From assembly GCA_050700835.1 (NCBI GenBank), contig JBOHDX010000038.1:1-30710 (forward strand): 30,710 nucleotides of DNA, read 5' to 3'. The notes beneath the pieces are model-generated. The model worked only from the letters and a program-made list of their open reading frames with translations. It was not told the DNA's origin and did not search any database. The stretch comes from JBOHDX01 sp050700835 (GTDB lineage: Bacteria; Actinomycetota; Actinomycetes; Propionibacteriales; Nocardioidaceae). Of this stretch, positions 14,952-22,933 are shown in pieces (position 1 is the stretch's first letter; every line of letters begins with the position of its first letter). The translations under genes and the position numbers were made by a program.

Positions 14952-16212
14952 CGATCGACAGCTGGCTGACGCCGAGGTATCTGGTGCGGAACCCGGCCTC
15001 GCAGTACGCCAGGTAGAACTCCCACATCCGCTGGAACGTCAGGTCGAAGCCCAGACCCGAGATCGCCGGCCAGTGGTCGAGGAAGCGTTCTCGCCACTGT
15101 TTCAGCGTCTGGGCGTAGTGCCAGCCCAGGTCCCGCCGCTCCAGCACCCGTAGGCCGGTGTGATCGGCCAGTGTGTCGTCGATCGCCTTCAGGGACGGGA
15201 TCAGGCCACCTGGGAAGATGTACTTGTGGATCCAGCCGTACGACCGGCGGGTCGCCAGCATCCGCGCGTGCTCCATCGTGATCGCCTGGATCGCCGCCCG
15301 GCCCCCCGGTGCCAGCAGCCGGTCGAGGGTGGCGAAGTAGGTCGGCCAGTACTTCTCGCCCACGGCCTCGATCATCTCGACGCTGACGATCGCGTCGAAC
15401 TGGCCGGTGACGTCGCGGTAGTCGCGCAGCAGGATCTCGACCCGGTCGGACACGCCCTCGTCGTCGAACCGGCTGCACGCCAGGTCGTATTGCTGCTGGG
15501 AGATCGTGATCGTGGTGACGTGAGCACCACGCCTCGCGGCTCGGATCGCGAGCGTGCCCCAACCGGAGCCGATCTCGAGCAACCGGGTGCCGTCGCCGAC
15601 GTGGGCGTAGTCGAGGATGCCGTCGATCTTGCGGTCCTGAGCGGTTTCGAGGTCCAGGTCCTGCGGTCCCTCGATCTGGTCGGGGAACCAGGCGGAGGAG
15701 TACGTGAGGGACGGGTCGAGGAACTCCTCGAACAAGTCGTTGGACAAGTCGTAGTGGCGAGAGATGTTGGTCCGGGCGCCCGCCACGGTGTTCTCCTCGT
15801 GGGCCGGAATCCGCGCCTCGACCAGAGCTCGGAAGGTCTGCAGCGGGCGGGGCACAAGGTCGGTCAGCCGTTGCGCGAACGGCGTCAGCAGGTCCGCGAG
15901 GTCGGTGCCGCGCCCGGTGGTCCAGTCGCCCACCATGTAGGCCTCGCCGAGACCGATCTTGACGTCGGCCCCGAGCCTCGCGAAGAGCGCGGCCGGGCGC
16001 ACCAAGGCCATTTCGGGCGCGTCGAGGCCGCCACGCCCCCAGACGGTGCCGTCGGGGAAGACGACGCGGACGGGCAGCCGGTTGACCGCTCGATGCACGA
16101 TCGACTTCGCGACGCGAGCCTTGGCGGGCACCCGCGGTGCTCCGGCAAGTCCCGGCCAGCGCTCGGGATCAGGCGCCGGAAGGAGGGCGACGGGGTCCAG
16201 CTGGTGAGTCAT
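14935..16212 (-). CDS. Cyclopropane-fatty-acid-synthase-like methyltransferase
   Basis: A 425-residue SAM-dependent enzyme of the Cfa/CmaA/UfaM group, which transfers a methyl or methylene group to the double bond of phospholipid acyl chains. The N-terminal lipid-binding part precedes NISRHYDLSNDLFEEFLD (149-166). The SAM motif is LLEIGSGWGTLAIRAARRGA (211-230). SVEMIEAVGEKYWPTYF follows, differing from the SxGMFEHVG of classical cyclopropane synthases. The bicarbonate-site cysteine of E. coli Cfa (YSCAYW) is serine here (YSSAWF, S173). These changes suggest a methyl-branching or related reaction rather than simple cyclopropanation; this is inference. Its ATG overlaps the DUF1365 stop in an ATGA; last gene of the three-gene operon. 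Confidence 0.88.
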   Translation of the reverse strand: MTHQLDPVALLPAPDPERWPGLAGAPRVPAKARVAKSIVHRAVNRLPVRVVFPDGTVWGRGGLDAPEMALVRPAALFARLGADVKIGLGEAYMVGDWTTGRGTDLADLLTPFAQRLTDLVPRPLQTFRALVEARIPAHEENTVAGARTNISRHYDLSNDLFEEFLDPSLTYSSAWFPDQIEGPQDLDLETAQDRKIDGILDYAHVGDGTRLLEIGSGWGTLAIRAARRGAHVTTITISQQQYDLACSRFDDEGVSDRVEILLRDYRDVTGQFDAIVSVEMIEAVGEKYWPTYFATLDRLLAPGGRAAIQAITMEHARMLATRRSYGWIHKYIFPGGLIPSLKAIDDTLADHTGLRVLERRDLGWHYAQTLKQWRERFLDHWPAISGLGFDLTFQRMWEFYLAYCEAGFRTRYLGVSQLSIGRAPA

Positions 16213-16961
16213 CGCACACCTTCCTGCGGCACGTGGCGTGGGCGCCGGACGATCGGCTGGCGTCGCAGCCACAGCCACAGTCCGTGGACCCGGATCAGGG
16301 CGCTGATCCGCTGGGTCATGAACGGGCGGCGCACCAGCACCGAGACCAGCCTGCGCGTACCCAGCGGTCGTGGTCGGCCGGTGAAGGTCGCGGTGAACAC
16401 CGACGCTCCGCCCTGCCGCAGCGCGACCGTCGTCGTGACGAGGTCGGGGGACAAGGTGAAGCGCAGGTCGTAGCGGCCGTCGACGGTGAAGAACGGCGAC
16501 ACGTAGAACTCCTTGTCGGTGTGCGCGGCACCCGCGTCGTCGACGTCGAGGCGGTAGACGTGGCGCTCTCCGTAGGTGTTGTGCACCTCGGCGAGGACGC
16601 AGCGCAGCACGCCTGTCCGGTCGAAGCACCAGAACACGCTCAACGGGTCGAAGACGTGCCCGAGCACCCGCGCGTTCGCCAGCATCAGCACCCGTCCGCC
16701 GGTGACGTCGACGCCGTCGAGGCGAAGGAACGCGATCACGTTCTCCTTGATCGACACGTTGGGGTCGCCGAGGTGGTCGGCGCTGTCGAACGACGCGAAG
16801 GGGCGCAGCAGCAGCGGCAGGCGAGGGAGGTGGTCGAGGTCGACCAGCCACTGGTAGACGCGGTGTGAGAAGCCGTGCTGCACGCCGCCGCGACGCCGGT
16901 GCCGGACCGTGCCCTCGACGAGGGCAGGAAGCCGCGGCACCGCGCCAACGCCGCCGGTCAC
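16209..16961 (-). CDS. DUF1365 family protein
   Basis: A 250-residue protein with the full DUF1365 pattern: ALVEGTVRHRRRG, HGFSHRVYQWLVDLDHLPRL, NARVLGHVFDPLSVFWCFDR, VLAEVHNTYGERHVYRL, KEFYVSPFFTVDGRY and RPRPLGTRRLV near the end. The reaction is not established; the family nearly always travels with an FAD-dependent amine-oxidase-like protein and a Cfa-like methyltransferase, as here. The GTG start at 16961 overlaps the upstream stop codon in a GTGA, and its own stop overlaps the next ATG, so all three products are probably made from one message in fixed proportion. The frame is open upstream to 17600 but is antisense-like there. Confidence 0.9.
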   Translation of the reverse strand: MTGGVGAVPRLPALVEGTVRHRRRGGVQHGFSHRVYQWLVDLDHLPRLPLLLRPFASFDSADHLGDPNVSIKENVIAFLRLDGVDVTGGRVLMLANARVLGHVFDPLSVFWCFDRTGVLRCVLAEVHNTYGERHVYRLDVDDAGAAHTDKEFYVSPFFTVDGRYDLRFTLSPDLVTTTVALRQGGASVFTATFTGRPRPLGTRRLVSVLVRRPFMTQRISALIRVHGLWLWLRRQPIVRRPRHVPQEGVR

Positions 16962-18226
16962 CAGTCGGCCCCGAACGCTTTGGCGGCCTCGACCCCCGAG
17001 CGGCAGCCGTCCTCGTGGAAGCCCCAACCGTGGTACGCCCCGGCGTACACCGTCCGGTCGTCGGCCAGCCCGGCGAGCCGGCTCTGCGCGGCGACGGACT
17101 CCGGGGTGTAGACGGGGTGGGTGTAGACCATCGTTGCTCTGACCTGGCTCTGGTCGATCCGCTCGGTCGCGTTGAGCGTGACCACGAGCTCCTCGGGCGA
17201 CGCATGCCCCTGGAGCCGGTTCATCCAGTAGCTCACCACGCAGCGGTCCGCTCCGTCGTCGCAGGAGTCCATCAGGTAGTTCCAGGATGCCCTGGCTCGT
17301 GGGGCGCCGGGAAGCAAACGCCCATCCGTGTGCAGCACGGTCTCGTTGCGCGAGTAGCCGAAGGCGCCTAGAACCTCCCGCTCCTGCGCGCTGGGGTCGG
17401 TGAGCAGTCCGAGTGCGTCGTCGGCGTGGGTGGCGACGACGACCTTGTCGGCCGTGTGCATCGCACCCCCCGAGTCGCGCAGGTGCACACCGTCGGGCTT
17501 GCGCGTGATCGCGGTGATGCCGGTGTTCGTCCGGACGTCGCCGACCGCGTCGGCGACGCGGGACACGTAGGCACGGGAGCCGCCGGACACGGTGTACCAC
17601 TGCGGCGAGCCGGACAGCTGCAGGAAGCCGTGATGCTGAAGGAACCGGAACAAGTAGGCCGCGGGATAGTCCAGTGCGGTCTCATGCCCCGACGACCAGA
17701 CGCACGAGACGATAGGCACCGCGTAGTGGTGGATGAAGTAGCCGGAGAACCCGTGGATGCGCAGGAAGTCACCGTAGGTCGTGAGGTCCGGGTCGGTGGC
17801 ACCGTCGACCAGGAAAGCGGCGGCCAGGCGCTGGAACCGGCGTACCTGTAGGAGCATCCGGAGGAACCGGGGGTCGGCCGCTCGACGGGCCTGAGCGAAC
17901 ACGCCGGCAGGCCCCCGACCACCGGCGTACTCCAGACCGCAGCCGTCGCAGTGGATGCTCATGCTCATCTCGGTTGGTGTCGTTTCGACTCCGAGCTCGG
18001 CGAAGAGGCGGCGCAGGTACGGATAGGTCCGGTCGTTGTGGACGATGAACCCGCTGTCCACGAGGTGCGCGGCGCCGTTGGAGTCGGTGACGTCGTGGGT
18101 GTGCGCGTGGCCGCCGAGCCGGTCGTCGATCTCGAAGAGGGTCACCCTGTGAGTCCGGCGCAGAAGGTACGCCGCGGTCAGCCCGGATACGCCGGACCCC
18201 ACGACGGCGACGGAGGGTTGGCTCAC
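16958..18226 (-). CDS. FAD-dependent NAD(P)-binding oxidoreductase (amine-oxidase-like)
   Basis: A 422-residue flavoprotein. The dinucleotide-binding start VAVVGSGVSGLTAAYLLRR and FEIDDRLGGHAHTHDV are the standard FAD motif of the amine-oxidase/protoporphyrinogen-oxidase fold. DSGFIVHNDRTYPYLRRLF, YAVPIVSCVWSS and HETALDYPAAYLFRFLQHHG are typical of the COG2907-like group found with DUF1365 and Cfa-like genes. The C-terminus YAGAYHGWGFHEDGCRSG carries the final FAD contacts. It probably oxidises or desaturates an acyl chain, as suggested for related lipid operons. GTG 18226 has GAGG about 9 nt upstream. It is the first gene of the operon, so the regulated promoter should lie in 18227-18355. 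Confidence 0.9.
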   Translation of the reverse strand: MSQPSVAVVGSGVSGLTAAYLLRRTHRVTLFEIDDRLGGHAHTHDVTDSNGAAHLVDSGFIVHNDRTYPYLRRLFAELGVETTPTEMSMSIHCDGCGLEYAGGRGPAGVFAQARRAADPRFLRMLLQVRRFQRLAAAFLVDGATDPDLTTYGDFLRIHGFSGYFIHHYAVPIVSCVWSSGHETALDYPAAYLFRFLQHHGFLQLSGSPQWYTVSGGSRAYVSRVADAVGDVRTNTGITAITRKPDGVHLRDSGGAMHTADKVVVATHADDALGLLTDPSAQEREVLGAFGYSRNETVLHTDGRLLPGAPRARASWNYLMDSCDDGADRCVVSYWMNRLQGHASPEELVVTLNATERIDQSQVRATMVYTHPVYTPESVAAQSRLAGLADDRTVYAGAYHGWGFHEDGCRSGVEAAKAFGADW

Positions 18227-18355
18227 GGCTACGGCCTCACAAGCTCTTGACGGCACACGGTCTGCTCGCGTCGCCCACCGAAGGTGGACACACATGGTTC
18301 GGTGTCGAGCGTTCCGCGGATGGGTGAGCGCGGCAGGTCGAAGCAGGCGGTCCGG

Positions 18356-19288
18356 TCACCGGGTGGGGACGGTGGGTCCGGGGCCACGCAGGGTGTGGGC
18401 GGGATCACCGAGGGACTCGAGACGCCCGGAGAGCTCGCTGTGGTGGACCTGCTGCACCGAGCCCGGGTCTGAGAGCTCGTCCCAGGTGCGCGGGGCGGCG
18501 ACAGTCGCGCGCTCCCGTCCGCGCAGTGAATAGGGCGCAATCGTCGTCTTGGCCGGATTGTTCTGGCTCCAGTCGAGGAGGACCTTGCCGGGCCGCAGGG
18601 CTTTCGCCATCCGGGACACGACCAGGTCGGGGAGGTCGCGCTCCAACGCCTTGGCCAAGCGGTGCGCGTAGTCGCGCACGACGTCACCGGACTGGCGGGC
18701 ACTGATGGGTGCGTACAGCTGCAGTCCCTTGCTCCCACTGGTGACGGGCACGGCGTCGAGCCCGTCGTCGGCCAGGCGTTCGCGGATCGCGCGCGCCGCT
18801 TCGACACATTCGGCGAGGCCGGCCGGCGCGCCGGGATCGAGGTCGATCACCAGGCGGTCGGGGTTGCGCACCCCTCCGCGGGGACCGACCCGCCACTGCG
18901 GCACGTGCAGCTCCAGAGCGGCGAGGTTGCCGGCCCATACGAGGGCGGCCAGGTCCTCCAGCACCGGGTAGGTGACGGTGTCGCGCTCCTTGCTGCTACC
19001 CGGCGAGTCCAGAGTCACGGCGCGGATCCAGATCGGCGTTCCGCGAGGTACGTTCTTCTCGAAGAAGCTCTGGGAGTCGACGCCGTCGGGCCATCGCTTG
19101 CGGGTCGCCGGACGATCGGCGATCAGTGGGAGGATCACATCGGCGACTTGGATGTAGTGGTTGATCACGTCGCCCTTGGTGGTTCCGTCTGCGGCATAGA
19201 GCACCTTGTCGAGGTTGCTGACCCGGACGGTCCGACCGTCGATGTCGAGACTTCCGCGGTTTGTTCGGGTGCCAGAGCTGTCGGACAT
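18356..19288 (-). CDS. ligD: Stand-alone LigD polymerase/primase domain protein
   Basis: A 310-residue archaeo-eukaryotic-primase-type polymerase for non-homologous end joining, which fills gaps at broken DNA ends. The signature runs VRVSNLDKVLYAADGTTKGD, YPVLEDLAALVWAGNLAALE, then HVPQWRVG. The metal-binding DLD is at D149 and D151 (RLVIDLDPG); TSGSKGLQLYAP (183-194) and LLDWSQNN with D239 complete the active site. Ligase and phosphoesterase domains are absent, so the joining ligase must be encoded elsewhere. It is divergent from ku with 49 bp between starts, a shared promoter region. The ATG at 19288 lacks a clear ribosome-binding site. Confidence 0.94.
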   Translation of the reverse strand: MSDSSGTRTNRGSLDIDGRTVRVSNLDKVLYAADGTTKGDVINHYIQVADVILPLIADRPATRKRWPDGVDSQSFFEKNVPRGTPIWIRAVTLDSPGSSKERDTVTYPVLEDLAALVWAGNLAALELHVPQWRVGPRGGVRNPDRLVIDLDPGAPAGLAECVEAARAIRERLADDGLDAVPVTSGSKGLQLYAPISARQSGDVVRDYAHRLAKALERDLPDLVVSRMAKALRPGKVLLDWSQNNPAKTTIAPYSLRGRERATVAAPRTWDELSDPGSVQQVHHSELSGRLESLGDPAHTLRGPGPTVPTR

Positions 19289-19337
19289 GGGATCATGCTG
19301 CCCATCTGAAGTCGATCGTGCACACCGGGAGCTGACC

Positions 19338-20360
19338 ATGCAGACAGTCTGGAAGGGTGCGGTGTCCTTCGGGCTGGTGAACGTACCAGTCCGGCTGTAC
19401 GCCGCCACCCAGGACCACGACATCCGGTTCCACCAGGTGCACCGCAAGGACGGTGGCCGGATCCGCTACAAGCGCACCTGCGACGCCTGTGGCAAGGAGG
19501 TCGCATTCGAGGACATTGCGAAGGCGACCGAGAGCGGTGCCGGTGACCTCGTGGTGCTCAGCAACGAGGATCTCGCGGCACTGCCGGTGGCGAGCGGGCA
19601 CGAGATCGACGTGATCGAGTTCGTCCCCGAGGACGAGGTCGACCCGATGCTGCTGGACCGCAGCTACTACCTCGAGCCGGACGCCAAGGCGGCCAAGCCG
19701 TACGCCCTGCTGCGTGAGGCACTCGTCGACACCGAGCGGGTCGCGCTCGTCAAGATCGCGCTGCGCCAGCGCGAGTCCCTTGCGGTGCTGCGTGTCCGCG
19801 ACAAGGTGATCGTGCTGCAGACGTTGCGGTGGCCCGACGAGATCCGCCAGGCCGCGTTCGACGTGCTGGAGCAGGCCGTCGAGGTCCGGGAGCAGGAACG
19901 CACGATGGCCGCCTCGCTGGTCGAGAGCCTGGCCGCGGAGTTCGAGCCCGAGCGGTTCGACGACGAGTACCGCGACGCCGTCGAGCAGCTGATCGAGTCG
20001 AAGATCACCGGTCGCGCCGTGCACGACCTGGCCCCCGAGGAGACCGAGGGCGAGGAGGACGCCGAGGTCCTCGACCTGGTCGCAGCCCTCGAACGCAGCG
20101 TGAAGCGCGCCCAAGGGCGGTCCGCCACGGGATCCTCCTCCACGTCTGCCTCGTCGAAGAAGGCCGCCACGAAGGCACCGGCCAAGAAGGCGGCGAAGAA
20201 GGCACCGGCTGAGAAGTCCGCTGCCAAGGAGTCCACCGAGAAGGAGTCCGCAGCAAAGGGATCCTCGTCGAAGAAGGCGGGCGCCAAGAAGCCACCGGCC
20301 AAGAAGGCGGCGGCCAAGAAGGGGACGGCGAAGAAGGCCGCCAGACGCAAGTCCGCCTGA
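19338..20360 (+). CDS. ku: Ku DNA end-binding protein with lysine-rich tail
   Basis: A 340-residue homodimeric ring protein that binds DNA double-strand ends and recruits LigD. The core begins MQTVWKGAVSFGLVNVPVRL, continues with KDGGRIRYKRTCDACGKEV and LLDRSYYLEP, and ends with the family helices at about residue 255 (EQLIESKITGRAVHDLAPEE). From about 268 to the end is a low-complexity tail of Ser/Ala followed by repeated KKA/KKAP units ending in AARRKSA. Such tails bind DNA without needing ends in some actinobacterial Ku proteins. GGGAG supports the ATG at 19338. Divergent from ligD. Confidence 0.97.
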   Translation: MQTVWKGAVSFGLVNVPVRLYAATQDHDIRFHQVHRKDGGRIRYKRTCDACGKEVAFEDIAKATESGAGDLVVLSNEDLAALPVASGHEIDVIEFVPEDEVDPMLLDRSYYLEPDAKAAKPYALLREALVDTERVALVKIALRQRESLAVLRVRDKVIVLQTLRWPDEIRQAAFDVLEQAVEVREQERTMAASLVESLAAEFEPERFDDEYRDAVEQLIESKITGRAVHDLAPEETEGEEDAEVLDLVAALERSVKRAQGRSATGSSSTSASSKKAATKAPAKKAAKKAPAEKSAAKESTEKESAAKGSSSKKAGAKKPPAKKAAAKKGTAKKAARRKSA

Positions 20361-20388
20361 CCGCCGGTTCGTCAGCCGCCGCCACCTC

Positions 20389-20414
20389 TGGCGTCCCCGG
20401 GACCGGGGACGCCA
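20389..20414 (+). terminator. Hairpin terminator of ku
   Basis: TGGCGTCCCC (20389-20398) and GGGGACGCCA (20405-20414) form a perfect 10-bp stem with a 6-nt loop, 28 nt after the ku stop codon. No T-run follows. It ends just before the promoter of the next gene. Confidence 0.7.
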
Positions 20415-20419
20415 CCCAC

Positions 20420-20425
20420 TAGGGT
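20420..20425 (+). promoter_or_regulatory. Probable -10 box (leaderless) of the thioesterase gene
   Basis: TAGGGT lies 8 nt before the GTG start of the thioesterase gene, right after the ku terminator. There is no ribosome-binding site between, consistent with a leaderless message. Confidence 0.45.
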
Positions 20426-20433
20426 TTCGCATC

Positions 20434-20826
20434 GTGGACGACCTCGCCTTCGACATGGGCCTGCTGAAGATGCTGGGACTCCAGGTCCAGCAGGCCGAGC
20501 CCCGCAAGGTCGTCGTCGCGTGGACCGTCGGCGAGCAGCACCTCCAGCCCTACCGCATCACTCACGGCGGCGTGCACTGTGCGGTGCACGAGACGGCCGC
20601 GAGCATCGGTGCGGCCCTGTGGTTCGGCGACCGGGGGCAGGTGGTGGGGGTTTCTAATCTCACCGACTTCCTGCGTGCCAGCAGACCGGGAGACCGACTC
20701 GTGGCAACGGCGGAGCCCGTGCATCAGGGTCGGCTGCAGCAGCTGTGGGTGATCGAGACCCGGGACGAGCAGGGGCGGCTAGTCGCCCGCGGTCAGGTGC
20801 GCCTGCAGAATCTCGAAGGGCGCTGA
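20434..20826 (+). CDS. PaaI-type hotdog thioesterase
   Basis: A 130-residue single hotdog domain likely to hydrolyse an acyl- or aryl-CoA. The central helix region RITHGGVHCAVHETAASIGA carries the HGG motif (44-46) and E53 at the catalytic acid position. The strand segment GQVVGVSNLTDFLRASRPGD is typical for the PaaI/YbgC-like group. The substrate is unknown. The GTG start fits the leaderless box just upstream; no other in-frame start gives a complete hotdog fold. The gene stands alone, after ku and before the diguanylate cyclase gene (79-bp gap). Confidence 0.85.
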   Translation: MDDLAFDMGLLKMLGLQVQQAEPRKVVVAWTVGEQHLQPYRITHGGVHCAVHETAASIGAALWFGDRGQVVGVSNLTDFLRASRPGDRLVATAEPVHQGRLQQLWVIETRDEQGRLVARGQVRLQNLEGR

Positions 20827-20905
20827 GCGCCGGAAGCGCTCAGGTCGGGCTGCTTGTGGTCGAATTGGACCCACAGGGGCAGCGGATCGCGAGAGGGTCC
20901 CACAA

Positions 20906-22882
20906 GTGAGCGTGTCCGGCATGTCCACCGGGGTCGCCCGATCTGACGGGGAGTCGCCGGCGGTCGTCGCGGCCGTGGCGGCGGCGCTGGCCGTGCTGTA
21001 CTCCGTGCTCACCCCGCTGCACGTGTTGATGCTCGACGGTCCGGCCCGCGCGGCCATGGTCGTCACGGCGGCCACGAGCGCGGTCGTCCTGGCTGCGGTG
21101 GTCGTGATCGTGCGTCGGCGCGCCGTGGCGGTGGCGCCGCTGGCCGTGGCGAGTGTCGCCGGCATCCCGGTGCTCAACAGCGTGCTCTATCTGCTGACCA
21201 CCCGGGACGTCAGCCGCACGAACACGCTGATGCTGTCGATCGTCGGCGTGGGCGCGCTGGTCGCCCGGCGTCGCGCCGCGGTCGGCCTCACCGTGGCGGG
21301 CGTCGGCGCCTGGTTGATCGTGGTCCTCTGGGGTCATCCTCGTAGTCACAGTCTCGGATCGCATCTCGCCCACTACGGGATCCCTCTGGCGCTCGCGGTC
21401 GCCCTCGGCGCGGTGCTGAGCGTCGCGCGCCAGCGTCGCGAGCTGACGCTTCGCGGTGCGCACGACCAGCTGGTGGTCCAGGTGCGTACCCTCAATGCCG
21501 CCTCGGAGGCGTTGACCGAGTCCGAACAGCGCTATCGGAGCGTCTTCGCCGCCTCCCCGGTCGGCATCGCCCTGGCCAACGAGCGCGGCGAGTTCGAGAC
21601 CGCCAACGCGGCGCTGTGCAACCTGTTGGGCCGTGAGGAGTCGGAGGTGCTGGGGCACAGCAACGCAGACTTCACGCATCCCGACGACCTGGCCTCTCAG
21701 CGTGCCGCCCAGCAGCTGCTCGAGACGGCGCCGGACGGCATCGTCCGGATCGAGAAGCGGTACGTCCGCCCGGACGGGGAGTTCCGGTGGGCGTGGGTGA
21801 GCCTGACCCACACCCTGGGGCCGTACGGCCAGGTCTGGACCCTGGCGCACGTGCAGGACGTGACCGAGCGGCGCGCCGCGGACCAGGCGGTGCGCGACTC
21901 CGAGGCCAACCTCAGCGCGGTGGCGCGGGTCATGCGCCGGATCGGCAGCGGGGAGGACGCGCGTACCACCATCGTGGAGGCGGGCAAGGAGCTCGCCGAC
22001 GCAGCGTTCGCATCGTTGGTCGAACCCGACGGCACCCACAGCCTGTACGTCAGTGCCACGACGACCCCCGCGCTGGCCGATGCCCGGGTGAGCCTGTCGG
22101 CCACCTCGGCCACGGTCGAGGTGTTCCGCACCGGGAAGGCGATGTTCCTCGCCGACCCCGCCGAGCACCCGCTGGTCTCGCCAGCGCTGCTGCAGCTGAC
22201 CGGTGCCAAGTCGGTCTACATCGTCCCGGTCGTGTCGACGGACACCGTCACCGGCGTGCTGCTGGTGGCCTGGTCGCACCGCGTCCTCGACATCGGCGAC
22301 CGCCACGCCCGTGCGGTTCAGCTGCTCGCCGACGAGGCCGGCGTCGCGCTGAGGCAGGCGACGCTGCTGGCCGAGCTGGAGCAGATGGCCACCACGGACT
22401 CGCTGACCGTGCTGCCCAACCGGCGCGGCTGGGACCAACGCCTCGAGGGACTACTGGAGTCGGCCCGACGCAACGGTCGTCCACTGACGGTCGCACTGGC
22501 CGATCTGGACCACTTCAAGGCGTTCAACGACACCTACGGTCACCCCGCGGGCGACGAGATGCTGCGCGAGTTCGCCGGGTCCGCCCGCACGGCCCTGCGC
22601 GCCGTCGACATCGTGGCTCGCTGGGGAGGCGAGGAGTTCGCGTTCGCGTTGCCCGACTGCCCGGCGAGGCAGGCGCCCGAGGTCCTCGAGCGGGTACGTC
22701 TCAGTGTCCCGATGCGGCAGACCTGCAGCATCGGGCACGCGACCTGGGACACCGTCGAGACCGCGGAGGAGCTGATGGGCCGCGCGGACCAGGCGTTGTA
22801 CGCCGCCAAGCGATCCGGTCGGGACCGGACGTACCCGGGTCCCTCGACCAGCGCCGATCGTCCCCGCCCGCAATTGGCGTGA
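20906..22882 (+). CDS. Membrane-anchored PAS-GAF-GGDEF diguanylate cyclase
   Basis: A 658-residue signalling enzyme that should make cyclic di-GMP. Residues about 18-175 hold five or six transmembrane segments. A PAS domain follows (about 203-335: SEQRYRSVFAASPVGIALAN through HTLGPYGQVWTLAHVQDVTE), then a GAF domain (about 345-490, ending LLADEAGVALRQATLLAELE). The GGDEF domain starts at LTVLPNRRGWDQRL and has DLDHFKAFNDTYGHPAGDEM and the active-site GGEEF at 574-578. An RxxD I-site (R565-D568) lies exactly five residues before it, so product inhibition is likely. No EAL domain. GTG 20906 has GAGAGG about 8 nt upstream. Its stop codon lies inside the terminator-like palindrome. Confidence 0.95.
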   Translation: MSVSGMSTGVARSDGESPAVVAAVAAALAVLYSVLTPLHVLMLDGPARAAMVVTAATSAVVLAAVVVIVRRRAVAVAPLAVASVAGIPVLNSVLYLLTTRDVSRTNTLMLSIVGVGALVARRRAAVGLTVAGVGAWLIVVLWGHPRSHSLGSHLAHYGIPLALAVALGAVLSVARQRRELTLRGAHDQLVVQVRTLNAASEALTESEQRYRSVFAASPVGIALANERGEFETANAALCNLLGREESEVLGHSNADFTHPDDLASQRAAQQLLETAPDGIVRIEKRYVRPDGEFRWAWVSLTHTLGPYGQVWTLAHVQDVTERRAADQAVRDSEANLSAVARVMRRIGSGEDARTTIVEAGKELADAAFASLVEPDGTHSLYVSATTTPALADARVSLSATSATVEVFRTGKAMFLADPAEHPLVSPALLQLTGAKSVYIVPVVSTDTVTGVLLVAWSHRVLDIGDRHARAVQLLADEAGVALRQATLLAELEQMATTDSLTVLPNRRGWDQRLEGLLESARRNGRPLTVALADLDHFKAFNDTYGHPAGDEMLREFAGSARTALRAVDIVARWGGEEFAFALPDCPARQAPEVLERVRLSVPMRQTCSIGHATWDTVETAEELMGRADQALYAAKRSGRDRTYPGPSTSADRPRPQLA

Positions 22883-22928
22883 GATGGCTCCGCCATGGCG
22901 AATCGCCCAGCCATGTCACGCCAATTGC
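22870..22928. terminator. 59-bp palindrome (20-19-20), copy 2, at convergent gene ends
   Basis: Left arm 22870-22889 and right arm 22909-22928 match at 19 of 20 positions around a 19-nt loop. It contains the stop codon of the diguanylate cyclase gene and ends 5 nt before the end of the convergent lipoprotein pseudogene, so it may end transcription from both sides. Its outer GCAATTG and inner GGCT/AGCC are the same as in the element at 6154-6212, while stem positions 8 and 9 are swapped in a compensating way (C-G to G-C and G-C to C-G). Confidence 0.65.
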
Positions 22929-22933
22929 CGACG

